Positions 1-8,833 of a DNA stretch of 12,344 nucleotides are shown in pieces. This stretch comes from Erwinia sp. (GTDB taxonomy: Bacteria; Pseudomonadota; Gammaproteobacteria; Enterobacterales; Enterobacteriaceae): the NCBI GenBank assembly GCA_003512805.1, contig DOOK01000378.1, positions 1 to 12,344 on the forward strand, written 5' to 3'. Within the stretch, counting starts at the first letter, position 1. Each line of letters starts with the position of its first letter. The notes under the pieces are model-generated. The model saw nothing but the letters and a program-made list of their open reading frames with translations, searched no databases and was not told the origin of the DNA. A program made the translations under genes and the position numbers.

Positions 1-35
1 CTGCGGCTCTGAACGGGGAGGCTGAAGGGGCAGGA

Positions 36-1121
<1,086 letters not shown>

Positions 1122-1152
1122 TCAAAGATGGGTGGAATGTATAGCAGACCGG

Positions 1153-1179
1153 CAGCCGGAAGAGAAAACGGGCCGGCTG
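1153..1179. repeat. Inverted repeat between topA and cysB
   Basis: CAGCCGG (1153-1159) and CCGGCTG (1173-1179) form a perfect 7-base inverted repeat with a 13-base loop, just past the topA stop codon (1197). In the topA direction it could fold as a GC-rich hairpin, but no run of U follows, so it is not a canonical intrinsic terminator. It may slow transcription or protect the topA mRNA 3' end, or mean nothing. Confidence 0.3.
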
Positions 1180-1196
1180 GATGCCGACCCGAGAGG

Positions 1197-3815
1197 TTAT
1201 TTCTTGCTGGCTTTCGCCGTTTTTTCGGTTACGACCCACTTGCCGTCAACGTAGAACGCTGTCCAACCCGTGGCTTTACCTTCTTTTTCAGTGCTGACGT
1301 ATTGCTGCTTCGTTTTGCGGCTGAAGCGCACTACCGTCTTGTTACCCTCTTCATCTGCGACCGGCGCGTCGGCCAGATAGCGCAGCTTCTCCGGCAGACG
1401 ATCGCGGAAGCGCTGCAGCTCTTCCACCAGAGGCGCACGCGTCTCCCTGGATTTAGGGAAGGTGTTCGCTGCCAGGAAAACGCCTGCCGCACCGTCACGC
1501 AGAACAAAGTAAGCATCCGATTTTTCGCACGGCAGTTCCGGCAGCGGAACCGGATCTTCCTTCGGCGGCGCAACATCGCCGTTACGCAGGATCTTACGGG
1601 TGTTTTTACACTCGTCATTGGTGCAGGCCATGTATTTGCCAAAACGCCCCATTTTCAGGTGCATTTCTGAGCCGCACTTTTCGCATTCCACAATGGGGCC
1701 ATCATAGCCTTTGATGCGGAATTCGCCCTGCTCAATTTCGTAACCGTCACAGCCCGGGTTGTTGCCGCACACGTGCAGTTTGCGCTGGTTATCGATCAGA
1801 TAACTGTCCATCGCCGTGCCGCATTTGCCGCAGCGACGGCGCGCGCGCAGCGCATTGGTTTCGGCATCTTCACCCTCGAGGATGTTCAGGACTTCATTCT
1901 CTGGGATCAGATTGATAGTCTGCTTGCAGCGCTCTTTCGGTGGCAGTGCATAGCCGGAACAGCCAAGGAATACGCCGGTGCTGGCGGTACGGATCCCCAT
2001 CTTGCGGCCGCAGGTCGGGCAATCGATGGTGGTCAGCACCATTTGGTTCGGCTGCATCCCCCCCTCTTCCGGATCCTTATCCGCCTTTTCCAGCTGCTGG
2101 CTGAAGTCGGCGAAGAACTTATCCAGCACGCCTTTCCACTGCGCTTCATTATTGGCAACCTGATCCAGGCTGTTTTCCATATGCGCGGTGAAATCGTAGT
2201 TCATCAGCTCGCGGAAGTTTTCCTCCAGCCGGTCGGTAACGATCTCGCCCATTTTCTCCGCATAGAACCGACGGCTTTCTACCCGCACATAGCCGCGATC
2301 CTGAATAGTAGAGATAATCGATGCATAGGTAGAAGGACGCCCAATGCCGCGTTTTTCCAGCTCGCGCACCAGCGAGGCTTCACTGAAGCGCGCGGGCGGT
2401 TTGGTAAAGTGCTGGCTGGGTTTGAGCTGCTGCAAGGCCAGTTCTTTACCCACTTCAACCGGCGGCAGCGTGCGGTCTTCATCCCCTTTACGCAGCGCAG
2501 GCATCACGCGCGTCCAACCGTCAAAGCGCAGCGTACGGCCTTTCGCCTTAAGTTTGAACTCGCCTGCACTGACGGTCAGCGTGGTAGAATCGTATTGCGC
2601 CGGCATCATCTGGCAGGCAACAAACTGGCGCCAGATCAGTTGATAAAGCTTCTGCGCGTCCGCTTCCATATCCTTTAACTGCTCGGCAAGAACAGCGACG
2701 TCCGATGGGCGGATCGCTTCGTGCGCTTCCTGCGAATTATCTTTGCTGGCATAGGTGTTGGCGGCTTTTGGCAAATATTTTTCGCCAAACTCGTTTTCGA
2801 TATAGCCCCGTACCATGCTGACCGCATCCTGGCTCAGATTGGTCGAGTCAGTACGCATATAGGTGATGTGGCCCGCTTCATAGAGGCGCTGCGCCATCAT
2901 CATGGTTTTCTTCACGCCGTAGCCCAGACGAGTACTGGCCGCCTGCTGCAGCGTGGAGGTAATAAACGGCGCGCCAGGCTTGCTGCTGGTCGGCTTATCT
3001 TCACGGTCGGTAACCTGATAGCGCGCTTTTTCCAACAGGCTAACGGCGGCCTGCGTCTGCTCGCCATTGACCGGACGGAAAGGCTTGTCATGCTGATGCG
3101 TGACTTCCATCGGCAGCAGGGTGCCTTCCGGCGTATTCAGATCGGCGTGCAGCTCCCAGTACTCTTCCGGCACAAACGCTTTAATTTCACGTTCGCGCTC
3201 GACAACCAGACGCACGGCAACCGACTGCACGCGTCCGGCAGACAGCCCACGGGCAATTTTCTTCCACAGCAGTGGTGAGACCATGTAGCCCACTACGCGG
3301 TCCATAAAGCGGCGCGCCTGCTGGGCATTCACCCTGTTGATATTCAGTTCGCCCGGCTTGTCGAAAGCCTGACGGATCGCATTTTTGGTGATTTCATTAA
3401 ACACCACGCGACTGAAGCGCGAATCATCACCGCCGATCACTTCCCGCAGGTGCCATGCAATGGCTTCCCCTTCGCGGTCAAGGTCGGTTGCGAGATAGAT
3501 GTGGTCGGCATTTTGCGCCAGCGCTTTCAGCTCGGAAACCACTTTTTCCTTGCCCGGAAGGATCTGATAGTTCGCTTCCCAGCCGTGATAAGGATCGACG
3601 CCCATACGGCTAACCAACGCGGTCTTTTCGTCCTTTTTCACCTTTTTGGTGGTCTTACTGGTTGTAGAGTCAGCGCTCTTTTTAACTGTTGATCCACTGG
3701 TCGGCAAATCGCGGATATGACCCACGCTGGATTTCACCACGTAGTCGTTTCCGAGATATTTATTGATTGTTTTGGCTTTTGCCGGGGACTCAACTATTAC
3801 GAGAGCTTTACCCAT
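1197..3815 (-). CDS. topA: DNA topoisomerase I (TopA, type IA)
   Basis: Relaxes negative supercoils by passing one strand through a transient 5'-phosphotyrosine break; it balances DNA gyrase. The product is 872 residues (E. coli 865). The Toprim domain at the N-terminus carries Glu9 and Lys13 ([12 protein letters not shown]) and the Mg-binding DLDRE at 111-115 (Asp111, Asp113). The active-site Tyr319 and Arg321 lie in [10 protein letters not shown], all at E. coli numbering. The C-terminal third has the Cys4 zinc ribbons ([31 protein letters not shown]) followed by zinc-less ribbons and a basic tail ending in KASKK that is longer than in E. coli. The frame is open for 27 codons further upstream; I chose the ATG at 3813-3815 because [15 protein letters not shown] is the invariant family start and a purine-rich AAAGG lies just upstream. 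Independent transcription unit, divergent from yciN. Confidence 0.98.
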   Translation of the reverse strand: MGKALVIVESPAKAKTINKYLGNDYVVKSSVGHIRDLPTSGSTVKKSADSTTSKTTKKVKKDEKTALVSRMGVDPYHGWEANYQILPGKEKVVSELKALAQNADHIYLATDLDREGEAIAWHLREVIGGDDSRFSRVVFNEITKNAIRQAFDKPGELNINRVNAQQARRFMDRVVGYMVSPLLWKKIARGLSAGRVQSVAVRLVVEREREIKAFVPEEYWELHADLNTPEGTLLPMEVTHQHDKPFRPVNGEQTQAAVSLLEKARYQVTDREDKPTSSKPGAPFITSTLQQAASTRLGYGVKKTMMMAQRLYEAGHITYMRTDSTNLSQDAVSMVRGYIENEFGEKYLPKAANTYASKDNSQEAHEAIRPSDVAVLAEQLKDMEADAQKLYQLIWRQFVACQMMPAQYDSTTLTVSAGEFKLKAKGRTLRFDGWTRVMPALRKGDEDRTLPPVEVGKELALQQLKPSQHFTKPPARFSEASLVRELEKRGIGRPSTYASIISTIQDRGYVRVESRRFYAEKMGEIVTDRLEENFRELMNYDFTAHMENSLDQVANNEAQWKGVLDKFFADFSQQLEKADKDPEEGGMQPNQMVLTTIDCPTCGRKMGIRTASTGVFLGCSGYALPPKERCKQTINLIPENEVLNILEGEDAETNALRARRRCGKCGTAMDSYLIDNQRKLHVCGNNPGCDGYEIEQGEFRIKGYDGPIVECEKCGSEMHLKMGRFGKYMACTNDECKNTRKILRNGDVAPPKEDPVPLPELPCEKSDAYFVLRDGAAGVFLAANTFPKSRETRAPLVEELQRFRDRLPEKLRYLADAPVADEEGNKTVVRFSRKTKQQYVSTEKEGKATGWTAFYVDGKWVVTEKTAKASKK

Positions 3816-4146
3816 ATTTACCTTTACCTGATTAAAACATCCGAGAGTAAATTGTGCCGAAAGCCTGGGGGCAATCCAGCGCGTTAAAACCTTCATGGCC
3901 GACAGCAGAATCCGGCACTTTCCCTGTTAACGCTTCCTGGACAGGAAGCCAACCCACTGATTAACGACACCTTTTACAAACTGTTAAGCGCATCACTAAC
4001 AAAGCGTAAAGCCAGTTTTACGCCCGGAACCCGAAACGCCCACACTCTACCTGATAAAATCTGTTACGCAACTTAATTAGCATCCACAGCGGATTTACGC
4101 CAGAAAGACATAAAAAAGTGTGCGGAGAGGCAAGCGCCCACCGGCA
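3816..4146 (-). promoter_or_regulatory. topA upstream leader and promoter region
   Basis: About 330 bases between topA and the yciN promoter hold no convincing gene. In E. coli topA is driven by several supercoiling-sensitive promoters in this position. Here weak minus-strand candidates include TTGTTA-18-TGTAAA (with TTGTTA near 4000) and TTGCGT-16-TAGAGT (near 4045-4072); neither is strong enough to assign. A perfect 18-base palindrome lies at 3932-3949. I cannot determine which promoters are used. Confidence 0.45.
3932..3949. repeat. Perfect 18-base palindrome in topA leader
   Basis: GCTTCCTGGACAGGAAGC has two perfect 8-base arms around a 2-base centre, about 117 bases upstream of the topA start codon. 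It could be a protein-binding dyad or, in the topA 5' leader RNA, a short stem-loop. No known regulator consensus is recognised. Confidence 0.6.
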
Positions 4147-4176
4147 TTGAGTTTTTGCGGGGGTGCGGCGTAATAT
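4147..4176 (+). promoter_or_regulatory. Candidate yciN promoter
   Basis: TTGAGT (4147-4152), an 18-base spacer and TAATAT (4171-4176), with an overlapping TATACT at 4174-4179. This predicts a start about 30 bases before the yciN GTG and supports that start over the upstream GTG at 4163, which would fall within the promoter. Confidence 0.5.
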
Positions 4177-4213
4177 ACTGCTCATTTGCCGCCTCTATAA
4201 AGGAGAGAATTCT

Positions 4214-4462
4214 GTGAAATCTACCCAGGCTATTGATAAAACCGCCCTCCTGCAAAAGGCGAACGAGCTTATCGTCGGGCACAAAGATTATTTTTCGGGG
4301 TTGTGCGCCACCGACGTGGAGCAGAAAGGTGAAGTGCTGGTTTTCCGCGGTGACTACTTTTTGGACGAGCAGGGACTGCCGGGCAGTAAAAGCACGGTGG
4401 TGTTTAACGTGTTTAAGTTCTTAGCCACCGAGCTGTCACCGCTTTATCATTTACAGGAATAG
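4214..4462 (+). CDS. yciN: YciN family protein (DUF2498)
   Basis: Small soluble protein of 82 residues with no known catalytic function; E. coli YciN is 83 residues. Recognition rests on the conserved core VLVFRGDYFLDEQGLP followed by KSTVVFNVFKFLA and a C-terminal YHL, together with its position between sohB and topA, as in E. coli. No signal peptide, membrane segment or metal-binding cluster is visible. The start is a GTG at 4214-4216: AGGAG at 4201-4205 lies 8 bases ahead, and the length then matches the family. An in-frame GTG at 4163 would add 17 residues but overlaps the promoter. Divergent from topA and convergent with sohB, so it is probably monocistronic. Confidence 0.9.
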   Translation: MKSTQAIDKTALLQKANELIVGHKDYFSGLCATDVEQKGEVLVFRGDYFLDEQGLPGSKSTVVFNVFKFLATELSPLYHLQE

Positions 4463-4478
4463 CGCCGGAAAGGCGCTA
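4460..4478. terminator. Hairpin between convergent yciN and sohB
   Basis: TAGCGCC (4460-4466) and GGCGCTA (4472-4478) form a perfect 7-bp stem with a GGAAA loop. The left arm begins with the yciN stop codon itself, and the structure fills most of the 22-base gap to the sohB stop. No T-run follows on either strand, so it is a weak or unconventional terminator rather than a classical one. Confidence 0.45.
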
Positions 4479-4484
4479 CCAGGA

Positions 4485-5534
4485 TTACAACAGCGGTTTT
4501 TCGCCCCGCTGCCACAGGCGCAGCAGCAGGCGCTCAAGGCTGACGCTGGCGCTTTGCGTAAAGCGATCCATCATTCTTTTGCGCTTCACGTAATGCACAG
4601 CCACTACTTCCCGCGCCTGCATCTGGTCGATGATCAGATCGTCGCTGGTGCCGATAGCGTCAATCAGGCCTTTTTCCAGCGCCTGCGTGCCAAACCAGTG
4701 CTCGCCGGTTGCCACGCTCTCAATATCCAGCGCCGGACGCATTTGATGAACAAAAGTTTTAAACAGCTGATGTGTTTCGTTGAGATCTTCGCGGAATTTT
4801 TCGCGACCCTGCTCGGTATTTTCGCCAAACAACGTCAGTGTGCGCTTATAATCTCCAGCCGTATGCAGCTCTACGTCGATTTCATTACGCTTCAGCAGAC
4901 GATTGAAGTTAGGGATCTGCGCGACCACGCCGATTGAGCCGATGATGGAAAACGGCGCGGCTACGATACGATCGGCGACGCAGGCCATCATATAGCCGCC
5001 GCTCGCGGCCACTTTATCTACCGCCACGGTCAGACGAATGTTCTTATCGCGCAGCCGCTGTAGCTGGGAAGAAGCCAGCCCGTAGCCGTGCACTACGCCG
5101 CCCGGACTCTCCAGCCGAAGCAGCACTTCATCCTGCGGTCTTGCAACCGCCATAACGGCCGAAACCTCTTCACGCAATGAGGCAACTTCGTGCGCGTCCA
5201 TGCTGCCTTTAAAATCCATCACGTACAGCGTGGGTTTGCTTTCAGCGGGCTTAATGCCTTGTTTAGCATCAGCTTTAGCATTCTTCGCCTCCAGCTTAGC
5301 CTTTTTTTTCTGCTCTTTGTACCAGCGTTTTTTATCGTGCGGCTTCATGCTCGCCAGGCCCATTTCATCCTTTATTTCCTGATAGGCATCATTAAGCCGC
5401 GTCAGGCGCAGCTGACCGCTCTGAGTACGTTTACGCATGGCCAGATGGGTAAGCAGGAGAGCAATGGCCGCGATCGCCACGACCACCGTGACCGTCTTGG
5501 CCAGAAAAAGTCCGTAGTAAGAAAGTAGTTCCAC
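4485..5534 (-). CDS. sohB: SohB, inner-membrane S49 family serine protease
   Basis: Predicted periplasm-facing protease of the signal-peptide-peptidase (S49) family; in E. coli extra copies of sohB compensate for loss of DegP. The product is 349 residues, equal to E. coli. An N-terminal hydrophobic segment (about residues 8-31, LFLAKTVTVVVAIAAIALLL) anchors it, followed by a Lys-rich cytoplasm- or linker-like stretch (about 62-100), then the S49 fold. The likely catalytic dyad is Ser178 in KVAASGGYMMA and Lys230 in HTAGDYKRTLT; ESPGG (142-146) and IGSIGVVAQ (198-206) are further family motifs. I chose the GTG at 5532-5534 (product starting ELLSYYGLF): it has AAGG/GGCGG 5-8 bases upstream and gives the family length. 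An ATG seven codons earlier (5555) has no ribosome binding site. Monocistronic; convergent with yciN. Confidence 0.94.
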   Translation of the reverse strand: MELLSYYGLFLAKTVTVVVAIAAIALLLTHLAMRKRTQSGQLRLTRLNDAYQEIKDEMGLASMKPHDKKRWYKEQKKKAKLEAKNAKADAKQGIKPAESKPTLYVMDFKGSMDAHEVASLREEVSAVMAVARPQDEVLLRLESPGGVVHGYGLASSQLQRLRDKNIRLTVAVDKVAASGGYMMACVADRIVAAPFSIIGSIGVVAQIPNFNRLLKRNEIDVELHTAGDYKRTLTLFGENTEQGREKFREDLNETHQLFKTFVHQMRPALDIESVATGEHWFGTQALEKGLIDAIGTSDDLIIDQMQAREVVAVHYVKRKRMMDRFTQSASVSLERLLLRLWQRGEKPLL

Positions 5535-5733
5535 GCATTCCGCCTTATTTAACATCTAATTAGATCAGCTGCTAGTGTAGCCGAGTCGGTGCCCGGCGTC
5601 GCCCGGATCCGTTGCGGATGCAAAGATAGCGCTGCGCAGAGAACAGGCATCCGGACGGTTTGCTGTTGCGGTCAATGGATTAGCAGCGTTACCCTGTTCC
5701 TTTCCCGCCCTAAGAACCGCCAGAGGCTCATCA
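5535..5733. promoter_or_regulatory. Divergent sohB/yciK intergenic region
   Basis: 199 bases separate the divergent starts of sohB and yciK. On the minus strand TACACT (5574-5579) is a fair -10 hexamer for sohB, but I see no matching -35. A 12-base palindrome ATCTAATTAGAT lies at 5554-5565 between this -10 and the sohB start, in position to be a leader operator. For yciK the only candidate is TTGCGG (5666-5671) with a poor -10, so its promoter is unassigned. AGAGG at 5723-5727 is the yciK ribosome binding site. Confidence 0.35.
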
Positions 5734-6489
5734 ATGGATTATCACCCTGACCGTCATTTGCTTAACGATCGTATTATCCTTATCACCGGCGCCAGCGACG
5801 GTATCGGTCGTGAGGCGGCCGTTACCTATGCCCGCTACGGCGCCCAGGTTATTTTACTGGGCCGCAATGCGCAGAAGCTACAGGCCGTAGCGGATGAGAT
5901 TGCCGCTACCGGCCAGCCTTCCCCGCTTTTCCTTACCCTGGATTTGGACAGCGCCACCCCGGAAGCGTGCCGCCAGCTGGCCGATGAGCTTTCCCGTCAT
6001 GTCTCAAGACTGGATGGTGTGCTGCACAATGCCGGTCTGTTGGGCGACGTGGTGCCGATGACGGAGCAGGATCCCGCCGTCTGGCAGCAGGTCATGCGCG
6101 TGAACGTGGATGCCACTTTCTTCCTGACCCAGGCATTGCTGCCGCTGCTGCTGAAGTCGCAGGCTGGCTCGCTGGTGTTTACCTCTTCGAGCGTGGGCCG
6201 TCAGGGACGCGCAGGCTGGGGTGCCTACTCCGTGTCTAAATTTGCCACCGAAGGCATGATGCAGGTATTGGCTGAAGAGTATCGCGGCCAGCTGCGCGTC
6301 AACTGTATTAACCCCGGCGGCACCCGCACCAAAATGCGCGCCAGCGCTTTCCCGGAAGAAAATGCCGGCAAGCTGAAAACGCCGGCAGATATTATGCCCA
6401 CCTACCTGTATGTCATGGGCGATGACTGCACGGAAAGCGGCGTCAGCTTTGATGCGCAGCCGGGACGTAAACCGGGAGCGGCAGAATAA
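5734..6489 (+). CDS. yciK: YciK, short-chain dehydrogenase/reductase family oxidoreductase
   Basis: NAD(P)-dependent oxidoreductase of the classical SDR family; the physiological substrate is not known for E. coli YciK. The product is 251 residues (E. coli 252). A Rossmann fold spans the protein, with the cofactor motif TGASDGIG at 18-25, NAG at 99-101, the catalytic Ser in TSSSVG (about 151-153), Tyr165 and Lys169 (YSVSK), and PGGTRT at 194-199. The catalytic set is complete, so it should be active. ATG at 5734 is preceded by AGAGG at 7 bases. It overlaps the btuR start by one base (TAATG), so the two genes are co-transcribed and probably translationally coupled. The pairing is conserved in enterics, though a role for YciK in corrinoid metabolism has not, to my knowledge, been shown. 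Confidence 0.95.
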   Translation: MDYHPDRHLLNDRIILITGASDGIGREAAVTYARYGAQVILLGRNAQKLQAVADEIAATGQPSPLFLTLDLDSATPEACRQLADELSRHVSRLDGVLHNAGLLGDVVPMTEQDPAVWQQVMRVNVDATFFLTQALLPLLLKSQAGSLVFTSSSVGRQGRAGWGAYSVSKFATEGMMQVLAEEYRGQLRVNCINPGGTRTKMRASAFPEENAGKLKTPADIMPTYLYVMGDDCTESGVSFDAQPGRKPGAAE

Positions 6490-7079
6490 TGGCTGACGAT
6501 CGCCATCAGCAGCGTCAGCAGAAGCTGAAAGAAAAGGTGGAGGCGCGGATAGCCGCGGCCACCGAAGCGCGCGGTATTCTGATGGTATTTACCGGCAACG
6601 GCAAAGGGAAAACTACCGCTGCTTTTGGTACCGCTGCGCGCGCGGTTGGCCATCATAAACGCGTGGGCGTTATTCAGTTTATTAAGGGCGAATGGCCTAA
6701 CGGCGAGCGCAATTTACTGGAGCCGCACGGCGTGGAGTTTCAGGTAATGGCGACCGGCTTCACCTGGGATACGCAAAACCGCGAAACCGATACGGCTGCC
6801 TGCCTGGACGTCTGGCAGCACGGCAAACGGATGCTGCAGGATGCGTCGCTGGATCTGGTGGTGATGGATGAGCTGACTTATATGGTGAGCTTTGATTATC
6901 TGCCGCTTGAGGAGGTCATGGCGGCGTTGCGCGCCCGTCCGGCACAGCAAAGCGTGATTATTACCGGGAGGGGGTGTCATCGCGAGCTGCTGGCTCTGGC
7001 GGATACCGTGACCGAAATGCGCCCCGTTAAACACGCGTTTGATGCGGGGATTCAGGCACAGCAGGGTATCGACTGGTAA
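6489..7079 (+). CDS. btuR: Cob(I)yrinic acid a,c-diamide adenosyltransferase (BtuR/CobO)
   Basis: Transfers the 5'-deoxyadenosyl group of ATP to reduced corrinoids, making adenosylcobalamin from imported cobalamin or cobinamide; cytoplasmic. The product is 196 residues, equal to E. coli BtuR. The N-terminal helix (QQRQQKLKEKVEAR) precedes a P-loop, GNGKGKTT at 36-43, which in this family binds ATP in an unusual orientation. Further conserved blocks are QFIKGEWPNGERNLLE, ATGFTWDTQNRE, the Walker-B-like VVMDELTYM, and ITGRGCHRELL. ATG at 6489 shares its A with the yciK TAA stop, indicating translational coupling. No other cobalamin synthesis gene is nearby, so the local context implies salvage rather than de novo synthesis. 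The gene ends at the strong terminator before rluB. Confidence 0.97.
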   Translation: MADDRHQQRQQKLKEKVEARIAAATEARGILMVFTGNGKGKTTAAFGTAARAVGHHKRVGVIQFIKGEWPNGERNLLEPHGVEFQVMATGFTWDTQNRETDTAACLDVWQHGKRMLQDASLDLVVMDELTYMVSFDYLPLEEVMAALRARPAQQSVIITGRGCHRELLALADTVTEMRPVKHAFDAGIQAQQGIDW

Positions 7080-7084
7080 AGGCC

Positions 7085-7116
7085 AAAAAAAAGGGCGAAT
7101 CGCTTCGCCCTTTTTT
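7085..7116. terminator. Bidirectional intrinsic terminator between btuR and rluB
   Basis: AAGGGCGAA (7091-7099) and TTCGCCCTT (7104-7112) form a perfect 9-bp stem with a TCGC loop. It is flanked by eight A (7085-7092) and six T (7111-7116) in the outer stem, so it has a U-tract in both directions. It lies 6 bases after the btuR stop and ends 2 bases before the rluB stop codon: one structure ends both convergent units. Confidence 0.95.
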
Positions 7117-7117
7117 A

Positions 7118-7984
7118 TTAACGCTTGCTGGTCGTGCGGCGGTTGCCGCTGACCTGAGTATGGCGCTTCACGGCGCGACGGATCTGATTGGCTTTAGTGC
7201 GACGACGATCTTTTTCCAGCGCGACTTTACTGGTGGTTTCCGGCGGCAGACCTACCAGCTCGCGCAGATAGTTGGTCGGCGGCAAATCCAGCTCTGTCCA
7301 GCCGCCGCGCGGCAGCCCTTTTGGCAGCGTGATATCGCCGTAGCGGGTACGGATCAGGCGGCTGACCTGCACGCCAACGGATTCCCACAGGCGGCGAACT
7401 TCGCGGTTACGGCCTTCTGTCAGCGTCACGCTATACCACTGGTTGATGCCCTCACCACCGGTAAACTTCAGCGTTTTAAATGACGCCGGGCCATCCTCCA
7501 GCTGCACGCCACGACTCAGCTGCTTCAGCTTATCGTCATCCACCTGACCGAACACGCGTACCGCATATTCCCTTTCCACTTCCCGGCTTGGGTGCATCAG
7601 ACGGTTAGCCAGCTCGCCATCCGTTGTGAACAGCAGCAGGCCGCAGGTGTTGACGTCCAGACGCCCTACGGCGATCCAGCGTGCGCCACGCAGCTTGGGT
7701 AAACGGTCGAATACGGTAGGACGGCCTTCAGGATCGTTACGGGTGCAAAGTTCGCCTTCTGGTTTGTAATACGCCAGCACGCGGCAAACTTCATTGGTCG
7801 ATTCCGCTACCGAGACCAGATGGCCGTCGATACGGATTTTTAATGCTTTACTCGGCTCTACGCGGTCGCCCAGCGTGGCCATTTTGCCGTCCACGCTAAC
7901 GCGTCCGGCAGAAATCATGGTTTCAATTTCGCGGCGGGAACCATGCCCGGCGCGCGCTAAGACTTTCTGTAATTTTTCGCTCAT
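7118..7984 (-). CDS. rluB: 23S rRNA pseudouridine(2605) synthase RluB
   Basis: Isomerises U2605 of 23S rRNA to pseudouridine (specificity known for E. coli RluB; inferred here). The product is 288 residues (E. coli 291). An S4 RNA-binding domain occupies about residues 1-60 ([20 protein letters not shown]), followed by the RsuA-family catalytic domain with the nucleophile Asp110 in [14 protein letters not shown]. The downstream blocks [27 protein letters not shown] and RTRYGDI are typical of RluB/RsuA. The C-terminus is a basic tail ([18 protein letters not shown]) that diverges from E. coli only at its end. ATG at 7982-7984 has AAAGAGG 7 bases upstream. In E. coli rluB lies directly downstream of yciO-yciQ; here an oppositely oriented gene and 849 noncoding bases intervene, so it must have its own promoter. 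Confidence 0.97.
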   Translation of the reverse strand: MSEKLQKVLARAGHGSRREIETMISAGRVSVDGKMATLGDRVEPSKALKIRIDGHLVSVAESTNEVCRVLAYYKPEGELCTRNDPEGRPTVFDRLPKLRGARWIAVGRLDVNTCGLLLFTTDGELANRLMHPSREVEREYAVRVFGQVDDDKLKQLSRGVQLEDGPASFKTLKFTGGEGINQWYSVTLTEGRNREVRRLWESVGVQVSRLIRTRYGDITLPKGLPRGGWTELDLPPTNYLRELVGLPPETTSKVALEKDRRRTKANQIRRAVKRHTQVSGNRRTTSKR

Positions 7985-8000
7985 GGCGCTGCCTCTTTGT

Positions 8001-8014
8001 CGCCTTCCCAGGCG
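8001..8014 (-). other. rluB leader hairpin next to the ribosome binding site
   Basis: On the minus strand CGCCT-GGGA-AGGCG is a perfect 5-bp stem with a 4-base loop ending 2 bases before the AAAGAGG (7992-7998) of rluB. It is close enough to affect ribosome access, but this is inference from position alone. Confidence 0.4.
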
Positions 8015-8102
8015 TCATAATAATGAATGGGCCGTTACTCAGGAGGCGGGGCTTTTTGCTGCTGGATACGCGCGACGCCCGCCCCATTTTCAGGGGAAGC
8101 GC

Positions 8103-8131
8103 ATTCTACACTAAGTTCTTCGCTATTGATA
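8103..8131 (-). promoter_or_regulatory. Candidate rluB promoter
   Basis: Minus-strand TAGAAT (8103-8108) is a good -10 hexamer; the best upstream match is a weak TTATCA at 18 bases spacing. This would give an rluB leader of about 110 bases, including the GC-rich stretch 8042-8096 and the hairpin at 8001-8014. Confidence 0.35.
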
Positions 8132-8605
8132 ACGCTAGCGGGCTCTTTGCCAGGGAAAAGATGCGGCGGGCTGAAAAGACGCCATGCCGACAGCTGCGCT
8201 TATCAGTCATTCATTTACTCTGCTTACCAAAATGCCCACCTTAAGCCAATTAAACGCTAAGTCTTGATGCGTTAATTAAGCCAAATTTCAACCGGTGTTT
8301 TTTATATATGTTTTTTAATTTAAACTAAATTAAAGTTTGCCCTTTTCCTGCCGATACTGCGCGCCGCCTGATGTTTATTTAAAATAAAGCCAAATTAGAC
8401 GGGCGGGCAGCAAGTGCTTCCGCCCGGGGAAATGTTTACGACATGTTAAATCCATATCTTTACGAAAAAGCAGTGATTAATGCCAACTTAACACAAATAA
8501 AAAAGCAAACCGTTGAATGGAAATTCAAATAGGCAGCGCATTGCTATTACAGATTGAGTTAATTCCCCATCAACGCGGTTTTCATTACTTTCGGTTGTTT
8601 ATTTA

Positions 8606-8634
8606 TTTATTGCGCTAATAAGATTGTGTACAAT
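8606..8634 (+). promoter_or_regulatory. Weak candidate promoter for the lipoprotein gene
   Basis: TACAAT (8629-8634) matches the sigma-70 -10 consensus at five of six positions. At 17 bases spacing the -35 is only TTTATT (8606-8611), within a very AT-rich tract that could serve as an UP-like or H-NS-bound segment. This would give a leader of about 190 bases carrying all the downstream inverted repeats. Confidence 0.3.
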
Positions 8635-8730
8635 TCATTCAGGCCAAAAGAGCCTGATTAATGAACTGTTAAACAGTCATAAAAAGTTTTAGTTAAGTTG
8701 TTATTTATTTCCCCGGTATACGTAAGTTAA

Positions 8731-8814
8731 ACAGAGGGGAGCGAAACTCCCTGTAACGTCGATTTAAATCGACTTTACACGTCGTCAATCTTCACCAGGG
8801 ATTTACTGACGTGT
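8731..8814. repeat. Cluster of three inverted repeats upstream of the lipoprotein gene
   Basis: Three separate dyads lie in 84 bases: GGGAG-CGAAA-CTCCC at 8737-8751 (extended by ACA/TGT across a bulge); the perfect 16-base palindrome GTCGATTTAAATCGAC at 8758-8773; and ACACGTC (8777-8783) with GACGTGT (8808-8814) across 24 bases. They end 19 bases before the start codon at 8834. They could be operator sites or a structured 5' leader RNA; no known element is recognised. Confidence 0.65.
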
Positions 8815-8833
8815 CCGAAAAAGCGTAAACATT

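Larger units (their letters stand above)
7985..8833. other. 849-base intergenic region, partly AT-rich, no convincing gene
   Basis: The rluB-proximal part (to about 8240) has ordinary composition and holds the rluB leader and promoter candidate. From about 8245 to 8710 the DNA is strongly AT-rich: hand counts give 13/60 G+C for 8281-8340, 16/60 for 8581-8640 and 19/60 for 8641-8700. No long open frame has a ribosome binding site; the only notable short one is 29 codons at 8443-8532. Inverted repeats occur at 8400-8426 (CGGGCGG/CCGCCCG), 8513-8528, 8639-8657, 8665-8677 and densely at 8731-8814. No yciQ remnant, tRNA or insertion sequence is visible. Confidence 0.7.

Noticed and set aside
1773..2678. 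301-codon open frame on the plus strand
   Set aside because: Lies wholly antisense to topA, whose frame carries all family motifs. The plus-strand product is low-complexity and Arg/His/Phe-rich without domains, typical of an antisense shadow in GC-rich third positions.
5672..5741. 11-base direct repeat TCAATGGATTA at 5672-5682 and 5731-5741, the second covering the yciK start
   Set aside because: Only two short copies; the first ATG runs into a stop after two codons. Most likely chance.
8023..8260. Short overlapping plus-strand frames upstream of rluB (73-77 codons)
   Set aside because: Overlap the rluB promoter/leader on the other strand, have odd Cys/Arg-rich compositions and no recognisable domain.
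8400..8426. CGGGCGG/CCGCCCG stem as an intrinsic terminator
   Set aside because: Good stem, but no T-run follows on the plus strand and only a broken TCTAATTT on the minus strand; no gene ends nearby. Kept only as an inverted repeat in the intergenic description.
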